Source: an uncultured Clostridia bacterium
Lineage (GTDB): Bacteria; Bacillota; Clostridia; Christensenellales; CALVMC01
Assembly: GCA_944342015.1 (NCBI GenBank)
Contig: CALVMC010000002.1
Coordinates: 124,001-188,000, forward strand
Length of the DNA: 64,000 nt
Reading direction: 5' to 3'
The stretch's first letter is position 1; each line of letters opens with the position of its first letter. This document shows, piece after piece, positions 31,375-39,200 of the stretch. Under the pieces are notes generated by a model that did no database searches, was not told the DNA's origin, and was given only the letters and a program-made list of their open reading frames with translations. The position numbers were made by a program, and so were the translations under genes.

Positions 31375-31699
31375 TTCAATAAAAAAATTATTAAAATTTC
31401 TGCATTTATGATTGAAATTCTGCGTCAAAACAACATGATTTTTAAGCGTAAAATTAAATAAAATACAAAAAAATTTAAAAATCTACGATCAAAGTAACTG
31501 AAAAATTTTTCGGACAGCAAAAACAAAATTTTACTTAAAAACTACGCTAAATTCCCGAATTAAATAAATGCAAAATACAGTAAAATAACCTGCTATTCTT
31601 ATGTCGGAAAATCAGCGAGAGTATAAATTCTCATTTTTCCGTTCAAAAACAAATTACTGATTTATGCATGAAAAGGCGTTAAAAATTTTAACTTTAATT

Positions 31700-32482
31700 T
31701 CAGCTGAAAATTATCGATGAGAAAAATGTCTGAATTAATACTTTTGTGGAAGCGCTGCCCTCTTCGATACTGTAATCTTCATCGTCGAGAGCGTCGGAAA
31801 TATCGTTTTGATTGCCGTTTTCTTCATTGAAAACCAAATTTATATCGGCAAGTATGAATGACGCTACTTCGTTATCTTCCGTCTTTGAAATTTTAATTGT
31901 CTCGCCTTTTATTTCATAATTTCCCACAGGTATAATTTCATATTCTTCGCTGTATTTAACTTTTTCGCTGTAAATATTACCGTTAGAAAAAAGCACTCTT
32001 GTATCAAAAAGCGAAGGAATTGAATAAATACCTTCTATATTCCCTTTGGAATTGAAAGTTTTTGCCCCTAAAATATCTTCCGAGCGGAAAATATAATCTT
32101 TGTAAATATAATAACTGTCTTCAACCGTAAGATTATCGGATAAATTTTTAGCGTCATTTTCCGAATAACCTTTTGCGATATACATTTGTCTGAACATTTC
32201 CTTATATGCCGCAAGGTCACTTTCATTGAAAACCGTATTTATTTTATTGAATGAAGAATTAATCTCATAAGTACCGTAAAATGTCTGATCTAAATATTTA
32301 AGACTATAACCGTTGGAGTTATCGAATTTTACATTAAGACCCGAAGCAAGAAATTTTTGCTGAGTCGAAGAATAGGAATATTCATAATAATTTCTGTTAT
32401 ATTTAATGAGATTGCACCCTGTAAGAAGGAATATACATGCAACCGTAATCAAAGAAACTAAAATTATCGATATTTTTTTCAT
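31700..32482 (-). CDS. small lipoprotein of unknown function, 260 aa
   Basis: Starts at ATG 32482 after AAGGAT, about 18 nt below a promoter. Residues 1-23 form a clear lipoprotein signal with lipobox LTGC (Cys23), so it should be lipid-anchored on the outer face of the membrane. The rest is soluble, Tyr/Asn/Ser-rich and mostly beta-like (YSLKYLDQTFYGTYEIN, VGNYEIKGETIKISK), a pattern common in small lipoproteins that report or buffer envelope state. The tail is acidic, then ends hydrophobically (FFSSIIFS), which is unusual. I do not recognise the family. It lies upstream of the giant lipoprotein gene on the same strand but about 0.9 kb away with a separate promoter, so the two are probably not co-transcribed. 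Confidence 0.75.
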   Translation of the reverse strand: MKKISIILVSLITVACIFLLTGCNLIKYNRNYYEYSYSSTQQKFLASGLNVKFDNSNGYSLKYLDQTFYGTYEINSSFNKINTVFNESDLAAYKEMFRQMYIAKGYSENDAKNLSDNLTVEDSYYIYKDYIFRSEDILGAKTFNSKGNIEGIYSIPSLFDTRVLFSNGNIYSEKVKYSEEYEIIPVGNYEIKGETIKISKTEDNEVASFILADINLVFNEENGNQNDISDALDDEDYSIEEGSASTKVLIQTFFSSIIFS

Positions 32483-32499
32483 AATTAATCCTTATAACA

Positions 32500-32528
32500 A
32501 GTTTATATTAATTTAACTTTAATGTCAA
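32500..32528 (-). promoter_or_regulatory. promoter of the small lipoprotein gene
   Basis: Minus-strand TTGACA at 32523-32528 with TAAACT 17 nt downstream (32500-32505), overlapping TATAAA at 15-nt spacing. It lies back to back with the degV promoter: the two -35 boxes are about 26 bp apart, pointing away from each other. Confidence 0.6.
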
Positions 32529-32554
32529 CCCTTACATCTATTAAAGTATTTTTT

Positions 32555-32583
32555 TTGACATTTATATAAATATAGTTTATAAT
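32555..32583 (+). promoter_or_regulatory. perfect-consensus promoter of the degV pair
   Basis: TTGACA, exactly 17 nt, then TATAAT. The leader is about 70 nt and carries a small hairpin (GGACA/TGTCC arms, 32632-32647) just before the AAGGAG ribosome site of the first degV gene. Confidence 0.85.
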
Positions 32584-32658
32584 AGTATAAACATTGCATT
32601 GCTTAAATAAACATTTAATATATTACCCAGGACAAACTTATGTCCGCAAGGAGAACTT

Positions 32659-33537
32659 ATGTCATATTATATTACAGCCGACAACGGCGTGGATTTCCCA
32701 AGAGAATTATTGAAAAATGTTGAAAATATTGCCTTTGAACCCTTACCCGTTTCATTTAACGGAACAGAGTTCGACGGCAAAACCAACACGATAACATTCG
32801 AAGAATTTTACAAAAGAGTGGCAAATAAAGAATACCCCAAAACAAGTATGGTAAATATTGAAAACGCTACTAATTTTTTAGAAAACATCCTTAAACAAGG
32901 TTACGATATATTACACATATCGCTTTCGTCTACCCTTAGCGGCACTCATAACAGTTTTGAATATGCAGGGAAAATTCTTCAAAAGAAATATCCGGAAAGA
33001 AAGATTTTCGTATTGGATTCCGTTTGCGGAGGCCCCGGTCAAAGCATAGTTTTCTATAATGCCGTAAAGATGAGAGATAACGGGGTTCCTATCGAAAAGG
33101 TTTACTCTGCGATGGCAGAGCTTAAAGATAAAGTATGTATAGGTATTTCCATAGACGACCTTTTTTATCTCAGCAAAGGCGGCAGAATTACCAAGGAACA
33201 AGCAATTTTAGGCTCTATAATAAAGCTTAAACCTATACTTTATTTTGATACAAACGGTAAACTTCAACATCTTTGCAAAGTTATAACTAAGAAAAAGGCC
33301 ATGCAACGCCTTGCAGAGATTTATCTTGAAAATAAAGATTTTTCGGAAGGGAAAAACGAACTTTTCATATCTCACAGCGACGCATACGATGACGCAGAAT
33401 ATCTTGCCGCCCTTATAAGGTCGGAATCTCCCGAAACGAAAATTTATATTGATTATCTCGGAACCACAACGGGAGCGTTTGCAGGTATAGGAACAGTTAC
33501 TATTGCATTTGTGAGCAAAAGAAAAAATTTACAATAA
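32659..33537 (+). CDS. DegV family fatty-acid-binding protein (first of a pair), 292 aa
   Basis: DegV proteins bind a fatty acid between two alpha/beta domains. In Bacillota the FakB members hand exogenous fatty acids to the FakA kinase for phospholipid synthesis. The start ATG follows AAGGAG. Visible family features are the N-terminal ITADNGVDFP strand with its Asp, the TSMVN loop (Thr-Ser that touches the lipid head group), SLSSTLSGTHNSF and the C-terminal-domain motif KGGRITKEQA. Length is normal for the family (about 280-300). It is co-transcribed with the next gene, 16 bp downstream, under a perfect sigma-A promoter. PlsY, which uses acyl phosphate, is encoded 5 kb away. Which fatty acid it binds cannot be told from sequence, and no fakA is visible here. 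Confidence 0.85.
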   Translation: MSYYITADNGVDFPRELLKNVENIAFEPLPVSFNGTEFDGKTNTITFEEFYKRVANKEYPKTSMVNIENATNFLENILKQGYDILHISLSSTLSGTHNSFEYAGKILQKKYPERKIFVLDSVCGGPGQSIVFYNAVKMRDNGVPIEKVYSAMAELKDKVCIGISIDDLFYLSKGGRITKEQAILGSIIKLKPILYFDTNGKLQHLCKVITKKKAMQRLAEIYLENKDFSEGKNELFISHSDAYDDAEYLAALIRSESPETKIYIDYLGTTTGAFAGIGTVTIAFVSKRKNLQ

Positions 33538-33553
33538 ATTCTAAGGAGTATAT

Positions 33554-34438
33554 ATGATATACATCACCACCGACACTTCTTTCGATATGCCAAAAGATGT
33601 TTTTCAAAGTCTTAAAAATGTTGCCGTCCAAAAGATAATCGTAAGGCTCGAAGATAAAGATTACGAAGATTTGGATTCGGCTTATATGTTCAAAAAACTT
33701 CGTGAAGGAAAAGTTGTCACAACAAGCGCAATAAACGAATACAACGCATTTGAGTTTTTCGATAATATTGCAAAAGAAGGACACGATATAATACATCTAC
33801 CCTTATCTGCCGGACTCAGCGGAACCTCTGACAATAACATAAGAGCCATGGAAAGAATCAAAGAAAAATATCCGAATGGCAAGTTTTATTCCTTTAATTC
33901 CAATTGTGCAAGCAGCGGGCTTGGAATGCTTGTATATTTTATGGCTAAAAAGCGTGACGAAGGCGCTACATTCGAAGAACTTATAGAGTATCTTATTTAT
34001 CTTAAAGACCATATCAGCCATTATGTTATAGTGGACGACCTTATGTTTCTTATGAGAGGCGGACGGGTAAGCAAAGCGCAGGCAATAGCAGGTACCCTTT
34101 TGCAGCTTAAACCGTTAGTTTACCTTAACGAAGACTCGGGTAAACTTCTTGTATACAAGAAAGTTCCGGGCAGAAAAAAATCCATAATAGAAACCGTTAA
34201 CAAAATGGAAGAAAAGATGATTAATGATACCGAACAGACGGTATTTATAGCACACGGAGACTGTCTTGCCGACGCAGAATTTATGGCGGAACAAGTTAAA
34301 AACCGATTTAACATACCTGCGGAAAATATTCATATAGATTATTTCGGGCCCGTAGTAGGCTGTCACACCGGCCCGGGAACGCTGGTTCTTATCTACCTTT
34401 GCAAAGACAGGCACGAAGCCGTAACCACTAACGACTAA
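33554..34438 (+). CDS. DegV family fatty-acid-binding protein (second of a pair), 294 aa
   Basis: A paralogue of the preceding gene, presumably from tandem duplication. It begins at ATG 33554 after AAGGAG. It shares ITTDTSFDMP at the N-terminus, the TTSAIN head-group loop, PLSAGLSGTSDNN, and RGGRVSKAQA before a KPLVYLNED strand. Paired FakB paralogues with different fatty-acid preferences (saturated versus unsaturated) are known in Bacillota. The two copies here differ in the lipid-facing loops, so a split of substrates is plausible but not shown. The protein is cytoplasmic with no signal peptide. A hairpin followed by a T-run ends the unit 30 bp downstream. Confidence 0.85.
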   Translation: MIYITTDTSFDMPKDVFQSLKNVAVQKIIVRLEDKDYEDLDSAYMFKKLREGKVVTTSAINEYNAFEFFDNIAKEGHDIIHLPLSAGLSGTSDNNIRAMERIKEKYPNGKFYSFNSNCASSGLGMLVYFMAKKRDEGATFEELIEYLIYLKDHISHYVIVDDLMFLMRGGRVSKAQAIAGTLLQLKPLVYLNEDSGKLLVYKKVPGRKKSIIETVNKMEEKMINDTEQTVFIAHGDCLADAEFMAEQVKNRFNIPAENIHIDYFGPVVGCHTGPGTLVLIYLCKDRHEAVTTND

Positions 34439-34469
34439 ATAAAATTTAAATTAAATAATACCGATAATA

Positions 34470-34496
34470 AAAAAGGACAATCAGTCCTTTTTTTTA
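34470..34496 (+). terminator. intrinsic terminator of the degV pair
   Basis: AAAAAGGAC, loop AATCA, GTCCTTTTT, continuing into a run of T's. The GC core is only 4 bp but the A/T arms extend it. Confidence 0.75.
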
Positions 34497-34710
34497 CAGA
34501 CAATCATTGTATTGTCGTTTAATATAACAATTTTACACTGTTCTGTTTATTTTATAGAAAATTGTTTAATTGACCGCTCGATACGACTGAGTTTTATTTT
34601 ATACACCTGAAATTATATTTTTGTCTGCTTATTGCAACAGATCGCAAAACTGTCCGGTTTTCAGGAAAAATTATATTTTATTAAGTTTAAACATATGAAC
34701 ATATATAAAT

Positions 34711-34799
34711 ATATCGAATTAAACGGTAAAAACCCCCTAAAATTCAATCTTTCCCCTTTAAACTCGAATATGTTAAATATCGAATTAAACGGTAAAAAC
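34711..34799. repeat. 23-bp direct repeat at the 3' end of the chromate transporter gene
   Basis: ATATCGAATTAAACGGTAAA plus AAC occurs perfectly at 34711-34733 and 34777-34799. The right copy overlaps the stop and last codons of the minus-strand chrA half; the left copy is in the spacer. This suggests a short local duplication or slippage, or two binding sites 66 bp apart. No transposase is near. Confidence 0.75.
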
Positions 34800-35375
34800 T
34801 CCAAGATAATCTGTAAGGCTGTATAACCCGAGACCTAAAAAGGCGGAAAACACAATTAACAGAATAGGATTTATCTTTTTAAATCTTGTAACAATAAAAA
34901 GCCATACCACCATAAAAATTCCCACCCAATCCACAGATTGAATATTAACAAAATCGCTGACTTTTTCAATATTGAAGATATTATTTAAAAGGATATTTAC
35001 GGCAGCCAAAGTTATAAGCCCTACTACAACGGGCTTGACAGCCGTCATCGCATTTTTAAAGAAAATATTGTTGTTTATGTTTCGGAAAATATAGTAAACG
35101 GCAAGTATAATAAAAAACGACGGAAGAACAACTCCTGATGTCGCAACTACGGCGCCCAAAAACCCTGCCGTCTCTATACCTACATAAGTGGCGATATTTA
35201 TGGCAAAAGGACCTGGTGTAGCTTCGGAGACTGCAATCATATTATAAACAGATTCCAAATCGAGCCAGCCGTTACTTTGAACTGCCTGATTAATCATAGG
35301 TATCATAGCATAGCCGCCGCCGAAAGTGAATAATCCGATTTTGAAAAATTCCCAGAATAATTGAAGATAAATCAT
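34785..35375 (-). CDS. chromate transporter family protein, C-terminal-type half, 196 aa
   Basis: A short-chain CHR-family membrane protein. Two such half-size proteins usually act as a heteromeric equivalent of the full-length ChrA, proposed to export chromate; in gut anaerobes the true substrate is unclear. Family motifs are FFKIGLFTFGGGYAMIPMI at the N-terminus and SEATPGPFAINIATYVG, followed by several hydrophobic helices. Its ATG overlaps the stop of the partner gene by 4 bp (ATGA), which implies translational coupling. The last codons lie inside one copy of a 23-bp direct repeat, so the very C-terminus (GVFTV) may be a recent change. Confidence 0.85.
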   Translation of the reverse strand: MIYLQLFWEFFKIGLFTFGGGYAMIPMINQAVQSNGWLDLESVYNMIAVSEATPGPFAINIATYVGIETAGFLGAVVATSGVVLPSFFIILAVYYIFRNINNNIFFKNAMTAVKPVVVGLITLAAVNILLNNIFNIEKVSDFVNIQSVDWVGIFMVVWLFIVTRFKKINPILLIVFSAFLGLGLYSLTDYLGVFTV

Positions 35376-35968
35376 TTTTTTCTCCTTCGGATATCAACAT
35401 ACGCTCTGCTTACGAAAGTATAAATTAAAGAAAGAACAATAAAGTACAAAAGAACATAAATAGCCTCAACTTCAAAAACAAATGAGGCAATTAAGGTCAG
35501 TATGAGTATTGCAACGGTCATATAAGACTTTTTCATATTTTTAAAGAAAGACACAACTGCATTAAGAAGCAATACCGAAACTCCCGCTCTGAGTCCTCTG
35601 AAAAAGAAGTTAACATACTTATTATCGTTAAAAGAAAATATAAAAAGGGAAAGAATACATATTACTGCAAAAGCAGGTAAAACCAATCCGAAAGTTGCAA
35701 AAAATGCTCCCCAAAATCCCGCCGTTTTAGCTCCCACAAAAGTTGCCGCATTAACGGAAATAGGACCGGGAGTGCTTTCGGCGATTGCAATAATATCCAT
35801 CATTTCATCGGAAGTTAGCCACTTGTTTTTCTCGACAGTCTCTTTTTCGATAAATGAAATCATAGCATAACCGCCACCGAAAGTGAACAGTCCTATTTTA
35901 AAAAAAGACCAGAAAAGTTTGAGATAATCTCTGAATTTTTCCTTAATATTTTTTTTAACTTTTTTCAT
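35372..35968 (-). CDS. chromate transporter family protein, N-terminal-type half, 198 aa
   Basis: Partner of the gene above. It has FFKIGLFTFGGGYAMISFI and AESTPGPISVNAATFVG, with about six hydrophobic segments. I choose ATG 35968, which gives MKKVKKNIKEKF and then the conserved part. A GTG at 35992 in the same frame would start inside the tRNA terminator hairpin and is unlikely. No good ribosome site precedes ATG 35968. No promoter is visible between the tRNA terminator and this gene, so the pair may depend on read-through from the tRNA promoter. Confidence 0.8.
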   Translation of the reverse strand: MKKVKKNIKEKFRDYLKLFWSFFKIGLFTFGGGYAMISFIEKETVEKNKWLTSDEMMDIIAIAESTPGPISVNAATFVGAKTAGFWGAFFATFGLVLPAFAVICILSLFIFSFNDNKYVNFFFRGLRAGVSVLLLNAVVSFFKNMKKSYMTVAILILTLIASFVFEVEAIYVLLYFIVLSLIYTFVSRAYVDIRRRKK

Positions 35969-35977
35969 ATACAAATT

Positions 35978-36004
35978 AAATAAAAAGCACACCTTACGGT
36001 GCGC
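35978..36004 (-). terminator. intrinsic terminator of the tRNA-Gln unit
   Basis: On the minus strand GCGCACC, loop GTAA, GGTGTGC and then TTTTTATTT, starting 7 nt after the tRNA's CCA end. The stem has 7 pairs including one G-T. Confidence 0.85.
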
Positions 36005-36010
36005 TTTTAA

Positions 36011-36084
36011 TGGCAGGAGTAGTAAGAATCGAACTTACACCATAGGAGTCAGAGGCCTATGTGCTACCACTACACCATACTCCA
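36011..36084 (-). tRNA. tRNA-Gln (CTG anticodon)
   Basis: A 74-nt cloverleaf with encoded CCA. The acceptor stem TGGAGTA pairs with TACTCC, leaving U1 opposite U72; a weak first pair plus discriminator G73 is typical of bacterial tRNA-Gln. The anticodon loop is CTCTGAC, giving CTG, with the conserved T33. The T arm is GTAAGTTCGATTCTTAC. The pair closing the anticodon loop is C-T, a mismatch worth noting. It is a single-gene unit with its own promoter and terminator. Confidence 0.9.
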
Positions 36085-36095
36085 ACAACAGTGAT

Positions 36096-36124
36096 ATTAT
36101 ACATTGTTTAAATTAAAAACGCAA
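36096..36124 (-). promoter_or_regulatory. promoter of tRNA-Gln
   Basis: Minus-strand TTGCGT, exactly 17 nt, TATAAT, ending 12 nt before the first tRNA base. Confidence 0.75.
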
Positions 36125-36129
36125 ATAAA

Positions 36130-36930
36130 TTAAGCCTTATTTTTATTTTGCTTTACTGTTTTTATTATTATTTTAATTATAAACAAAACCAAAATAACTA
36201 TTACAATAATTAAAAACCAGAATAAGATAGCGTCGATATAATCCTTAAAGCAAATAGAAAGCAAAGTCATTATACCGCCCGCAACAAGATTACCGCCTGC
36301 AACCGCAAGAAGGGATTTGAAAAATCCCAATCCTAAAAATACCGCAACAGCCGAACCCGTCCAGACGCCGGTCAAAGGAAGGGGAACGGCTACGAACAAA
36401 AGCACGCCCCAAAATTTGAACCGCTCTGCTTTTTTTAAAGCTTCGGAAGATACTACGGGGTTATTTTCAGACTTTAAATTTGCGGGAAGATTTTCGGTAT
36501 TTTTTACTTCTGTCTGAACAGCGGAATTTAAATGAGCCGAGCCTTCGCACAAAATTTCGTCTTTCGTGGAAGTTTTTATAAGTTCCTCGTTATTTTCATT
36601 ATTTTCGGAATTGATTTTTTTGCTGTGCTTTTCTATAATTTTATTGGCTTTATCCTGAAATACGCCCTCAACTGCCATTGCAAAAGATCTGAAAAACTTC
36701 CATTTTTTCATCAGATTAAGTATCGGCGCAAGTAAAAGCAGAAGAAAAGGAACGACAATAACAGAGCCTGCAAAAGAGATAAGAAAAGCAAATATCGGTT
36801 CCATTCCGAGCTTAAATGCGACTAAAATAGAACCTCTGAGTTCGATAATCGGCAATATAGCTATAAGAAAAACTGTCAAATAATCGTTATTTAAAGTATT
36901 TCTGAAAAATTCTACAATAGCGTCAGTCAT
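36130..36930 (-). CDS. small multidrug export family membrane protein (COG2426 type), 266 aa
   Basis: The N-terminal PIIELRGSILVAF (residues 27-39) and the PLPLTGVWTGSAVAVFLG block (183-200) are hallmarks of the family annotated as putative small multidrug exporters. About five hydrophobic segments place it in the membrane. The start ATG 36930 follows GAGGG. Residues ~103-170, between the second and third membrane blocks, form a charged Asn/Glu/Lys-rich insert that makes the protein longer than usual (members are typically about 150-180 aa); it is probably a flexible cytoplasmic loop. The family's transport role is weakly supported experimentally, so the function stays tentative. The gene is divergent from the ttcA-like gene across a 224-bp spacer. 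Confidence 0.75.
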   Translation of the reverse strand: MTDAIVEFFRNTLNNDYLTVFLIAILPIIELRGSILVAFKLGMEPIFAFLISFAGSVIVVPFLLLLLAPILNLMKKWKFFRSFAMAVEGVFQDKANKIIEKHSKKINSENNENNEELIKTSTKDEILCEGSAHLNSAVQTEVKNTENLPANLKSENNPVVSSEALKKAERFKFWGVLLFVAVPLPLTGVWTGSAVAVFLGLGFFKSLLAVAGGNLVAGGIMTLLSICFKDYIDAILFWFLIIVIVILVLFIIKIIIKTVKQNKNKA

Positions 36931-36960
36931 TTTACCCTCTTTAAGGATTTGATAAAATTC

Positions 36961-37039
36961 AATTCCGATATGTTTAATTAAAAACTTTAACTTAAAGCAA
37001 TCGGCAATTTATATTCATATAAGTTTTTATATCGGAATT
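36961..37039. repeat. 11-bp inverted repeat between divergent genes
   Basis: AATTCCGATAT (36961-36971) and ATATCGGAATT (37029-37039) are perfect complements 57 bp apart, in the spacer between the divergent export-protein and ttcA-like genes. They could be a pair of operator half-sites or a looping element. Related CCCGATAT sequence recurs at 37084. Confidence 0.5.
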
Positions 37040-37119
37040 TTAAGCTCTTTAAACTGTAAAATTTTTTTGACATAAAACGAAATCCCGATATAGCAATTAA
37101 TTTGATTATATATAAATGC

Positions 37120-37148
37120 TTGATTTAAGTCAATAAAATGTATACAAT
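37120..37148 (+). promoter_or_regulatory. promoter of the ttcA-like gene, probably giving a leaderless mRNA
   Basis: TTGATT, exactly 17 nt, TACAAT, with the ATG only 6 nt after the -10 box. Transcription would start at or next to the ATG. A second, weaker box set (TTGACA at 37067-37072, TATAGC 16 nt later) could give a longer leader. Confidence 0.6.
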
Positions 37149-37154
37149 AATTTT

Positions 37155-37889
37155 ATGCGCAAGTTTTTAAGTTTATTAAGAAAAGCAGTTCAGGATTTTG
37201 ATATGATACAAAATTCCGACACAATAGCCGTAGGTGTATCGGGAGGAAAAGACAGCACCGCCCTGCTTGCCGTACTTAACGCATACCGTAAATTTTCCGA
37301 AGAAAAATTTGATTTAATTGCAATACATATCGATATGAATTTCAAAGAAGGAACCGATAAGAGCGCTTTAATCGACTATTGTAATAAAATAGAAGTTCCT
37401 TTATACATAGAAAAAACCGATATTGCCGAAATATTGTTTGATTACAGAAAAGAGTCGAACCCGTGCAGCCTTTGCTCCAAAATGAGAAGAGGAGCACTCA
37501 ACGGCGCCGCAATCAGAGAAGGCGCAAACAAACTTGCCCTTGCCCATCACAGTGACGATTTACTTTGCACAATGCTTTTAAGTTTCATATTCGAAGGACG
37601 GCTTTCCACCTTTTCGCCGGTAAGCTTTATGGACAGAAGTAAAATTACACTCATAAGACCGTTTATATATGTAGAAGAAAAGAATATCGAACCGCTTATT
37701 AAAAAATATTCTTTACCGACATTCAAAAATCCTTGTCCTGAGGATAAAAATACCAAAAGAGAATATATGAACGATCTAATCAAAAAAATAACAAAAGATA
37801 TTCCATTTGCAAAAGACAGAATGAAGTCGGCTTTATTTCATCCTGAAAGAAATAATTTATGGAATCTTCCAAAAAACACAAAAAAATAA
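37155..37889 (+). CDS. TtcA-type tRNA 2-thiocytidine synthetase (PP-loop), 244 aa
   Basis: An adenylating PP-loop enzyme of the TtcA family, which thiolates C32 of certain tRNAs. The PP-loop is SGGKDS at residues 29-34. The three cysteines expected to hold the Fe-S cluster are C104 and C107 (PCSLC) and C194 (NPCPED). The N-terminus (LLRKAVQDFDMIQNSD) matches the family start, so ATG 37155 is right even though no Shine-Dalgarno site precedes it. The C-terminal extension seen in proteobacterial TtcA is absent, as is usual in Bacillota. Other TtcA/TtuA-like enzymes share this core, so the exact modified base is inferred. Confidence 0.8.
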   Translation: MRKFLSLLRKAVQDFDMIQNSDTIAVGVSGGKDSTALLAVLNAYRKFSEEKFDLIAIHIDMNFKEGTDKSALIDYCNKIEVPLYIEKTDIAEILFDYRKESNPCSLCSKMRRGALNGAAIREGANKLALAHHSDDLLCTMLLSFIFEGRLSTFSPVSFMDRSKITLIRPFIYVEEKNIEPLIKKYSLPTFKNPCPEDKNTKREYMNDLIKKITKDIPFAKDRMKSALFHPERNNLWNLPKNTKK

Positions 37890-38162
37890 AACCTATATCG
37901 AATAGAAGCCATAATTTTTTAAATTTAATATATGAACATAAAAACATATATTAAAAAATACATCCTATTTACCCTTTTTTATATCGAAAAGCGAACATAT
38001 TTTAATAAAATTTATTAATCGTTGAAAATAATGGTTTATAATTGGATATTGCGCTAATATTTTAATCTTGCATATTCGGAATAATAGATATTCAACATCC
38101 TACTGTCTTCCCTTTTTTAAATTTAATTGCATCGGTCTGCTTTACAAATAAATTTATGCAAG

Positions 38163-38777
38163 TTAATGCAGTTTCCTTTTTTTTAGCATAAATAAATTAT
38201 CGGTGCTGTTTTTCGACGCCTTTATATTTGGTATATGTCTTATAATCACCAAAATAAAATTCAAAATTAAGGAAATCAATGCTAAAATTTCAGGAAAACA
38301 AAAAACCGATTCAACTACCGTAAATACGGTAACGCAAATAACCGTTCCCAATGCTCCGTGCTCAAAAAGAAGCAGATAAATAATAAGAAGGATAAGGCAA
38401 GATAATGCAAGAATATAATTAACCGTAAACATTGCTCCGAATGTAACCGCAATACCTTTACCTCCCTTAAATTTTTGAAACATTGGGAAAATATGCCCTA
38501 TATTGCAAAATAACATTCCGTAAAAGGCCCCGCCCGCACCTAGTGTAAAAAGTCCGATTAAAGCGCATACGGCACCTTTTAAGGCGTCGCAAATAAAAGT
38601 GAGAGAGCCCGCTTTGAATCCGCAGCATCTGAATGTGTTTAATGTACCGGGGTTTTTACTGCCCTCTTTGTTAATATTCACTCCGCAAAATCTCGAAAAA
38701 AACACTGCAAAATCATAGCTTCCCAACACATAAGATATAAAAGCGAATATTATATACCACCATAAATAATTCAACAT
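38163..38777 (-). CDS. plsY: glycerol-3-phosphate acyltransferase PlsY, 204 aa
   Basis: Membrane enzyme that transfers an acyl group from acyl-phosphate to glycerol-3-phosphate, the first committed step of phospholipid synthesis in most Bacillota. Family motifs are present in order: GSKNPGTLNTFR (39-50), DALKG (64-68), GHIFP (94-98) and KFKGGKGIA (102-110). About five hydrophobic helices and a normal length agree. The start ATG 38777 follows AAAGG about 9 nt upstream. It is divergent from spoIIID. With the DegV pair nearby, fatty-acid uptake and phospholipid entry functions sit within 6 kb, but as separate transcription units. The usual neighbour Der (EngA) is not here. Confidence 0.9.
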   Translation of the reverse strand: MLNYLWWYIIFAFISYVLGSYDFAVFFSRFCGVNINKEGSKNPGTLNTFRCCGFKAGSLTFICDALKGAVCALIGLFTLGAGGAFYGMLFCNIGHIFPMFQKFKGGKGIAVTFGAMFTVNYILALSCLILLIIYLLLFEHGALGTVICVTVFTVVESVFCFPEILALISLILNFILVIIRHIPNIKASKNSTDNLFMLKKRKLH

Positions 38778-38842
38778 TATAAACTACCTTTTTCAAATTA
38801 TTTTAATAAAAATTTTATTACTGTTTCACAATGCGGTTTTTG

Positions 38843-38871
38843 TCATATTATTGACTTTTCAGGAATATTTT
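38843..38871 (+). promoter_or_regulatory. possible sigma-E-type promoter of spoIIID
   Basis: TCATATT (matches the sigma-E -35 pattern KMATATT), 14 nt, then AATATTTT as a poor -10. It is placed so that transcription would begin about 15 nt before the TTG start. spoIIID is sigma-E dependent in Bacillus. No good sigma-A promoter fits here. The match is weak. Confidence 0.3.
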
Positions 38872-38892
38872 ATAACTACGGGAGGGGTAGTT

Positions 38893-39171
38893 TTGCAGAG
38901 CAGTATAATTGAAAGAGTCATTTCGGTAAGTGACTATATAATAGAAAACGGAGCAACAGTAAGACAAACGGCAAAAGTTTTCGGAGTATCTAAAAGTACT
39001 GTACATAACGATATTATAAAAAGACTTATTAAAATAGATAAAGAAAGATATGTAAAAGTCAAAAAAATTCTCGATTACAATTTTTCCATAAGACATTTAA
39101 GAGGCGGCGAAAGTACTAAAAACAGATATCTTCATAATAAAAAAATACAAAGTAAGACTCATAACCAATAA
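38893..39171 (+). CDS. spoIIID: sporulation transcription regulator SpoIIID, 92 aa
   Basis: Small DNA-binding regulator of the mother cell in endospore formation. A helix-turn-helix lies at residues 22-44 (VRQTAKVFGVSKSTVHNDI), followed by the family's signature ILDYNFSIRHLRGGESTK. The length equals Bacillus SpoIIID (93 aa). I choose the TTG at 38893: GGGAGGGG ends 5 nt before it, and the product then starts MQSSIIERVI, matching the family N-terminus; earlier in-frame codons lie within or before the ribosome site. It is divergent from plsY and convergent with the coiled-coil operon, sharing a two-way terminator with it. Its presence argues that the organism sporulates or descends from spore formers. 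Confidence 0.92.
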   Translation: MQSSIIERVISVSDYIIENGATVRQTAKVFGVSKSTVHNDIIKRLIKIDKERYVKVKKILDYNFSIRHLRGGESTKNRYLHNKKIQSKTHNQ

Positions 39172-39200
39172 TTTGAACGGATAAAAATTATTAAAGTAAA

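Larger units (their letters stand above)
30882..31699. other. AT-rich non-coding spacer upstream of the giant gene
   Basis: About 820 bp with no convincing gene on either strand. It holds the GCAT palindrome pair (31073-31125), the degenerate 34-bp tandem repeat (31172-31374) and a hairpin near 31604-31642 with CGGAAAA/TTTTTCCG arms that could end the small lipoprotein transcript, although no T-run follows it. The rest is A/T runs with no structure I can name. Confidence 0.6.

Noticed and set aside
34785-35968. A frameshifted full-length ChrA
   Set aside because: Both halves start with the same family motif and overlap by ATGA, the normal two-gene form of short-chain CHR transporters.
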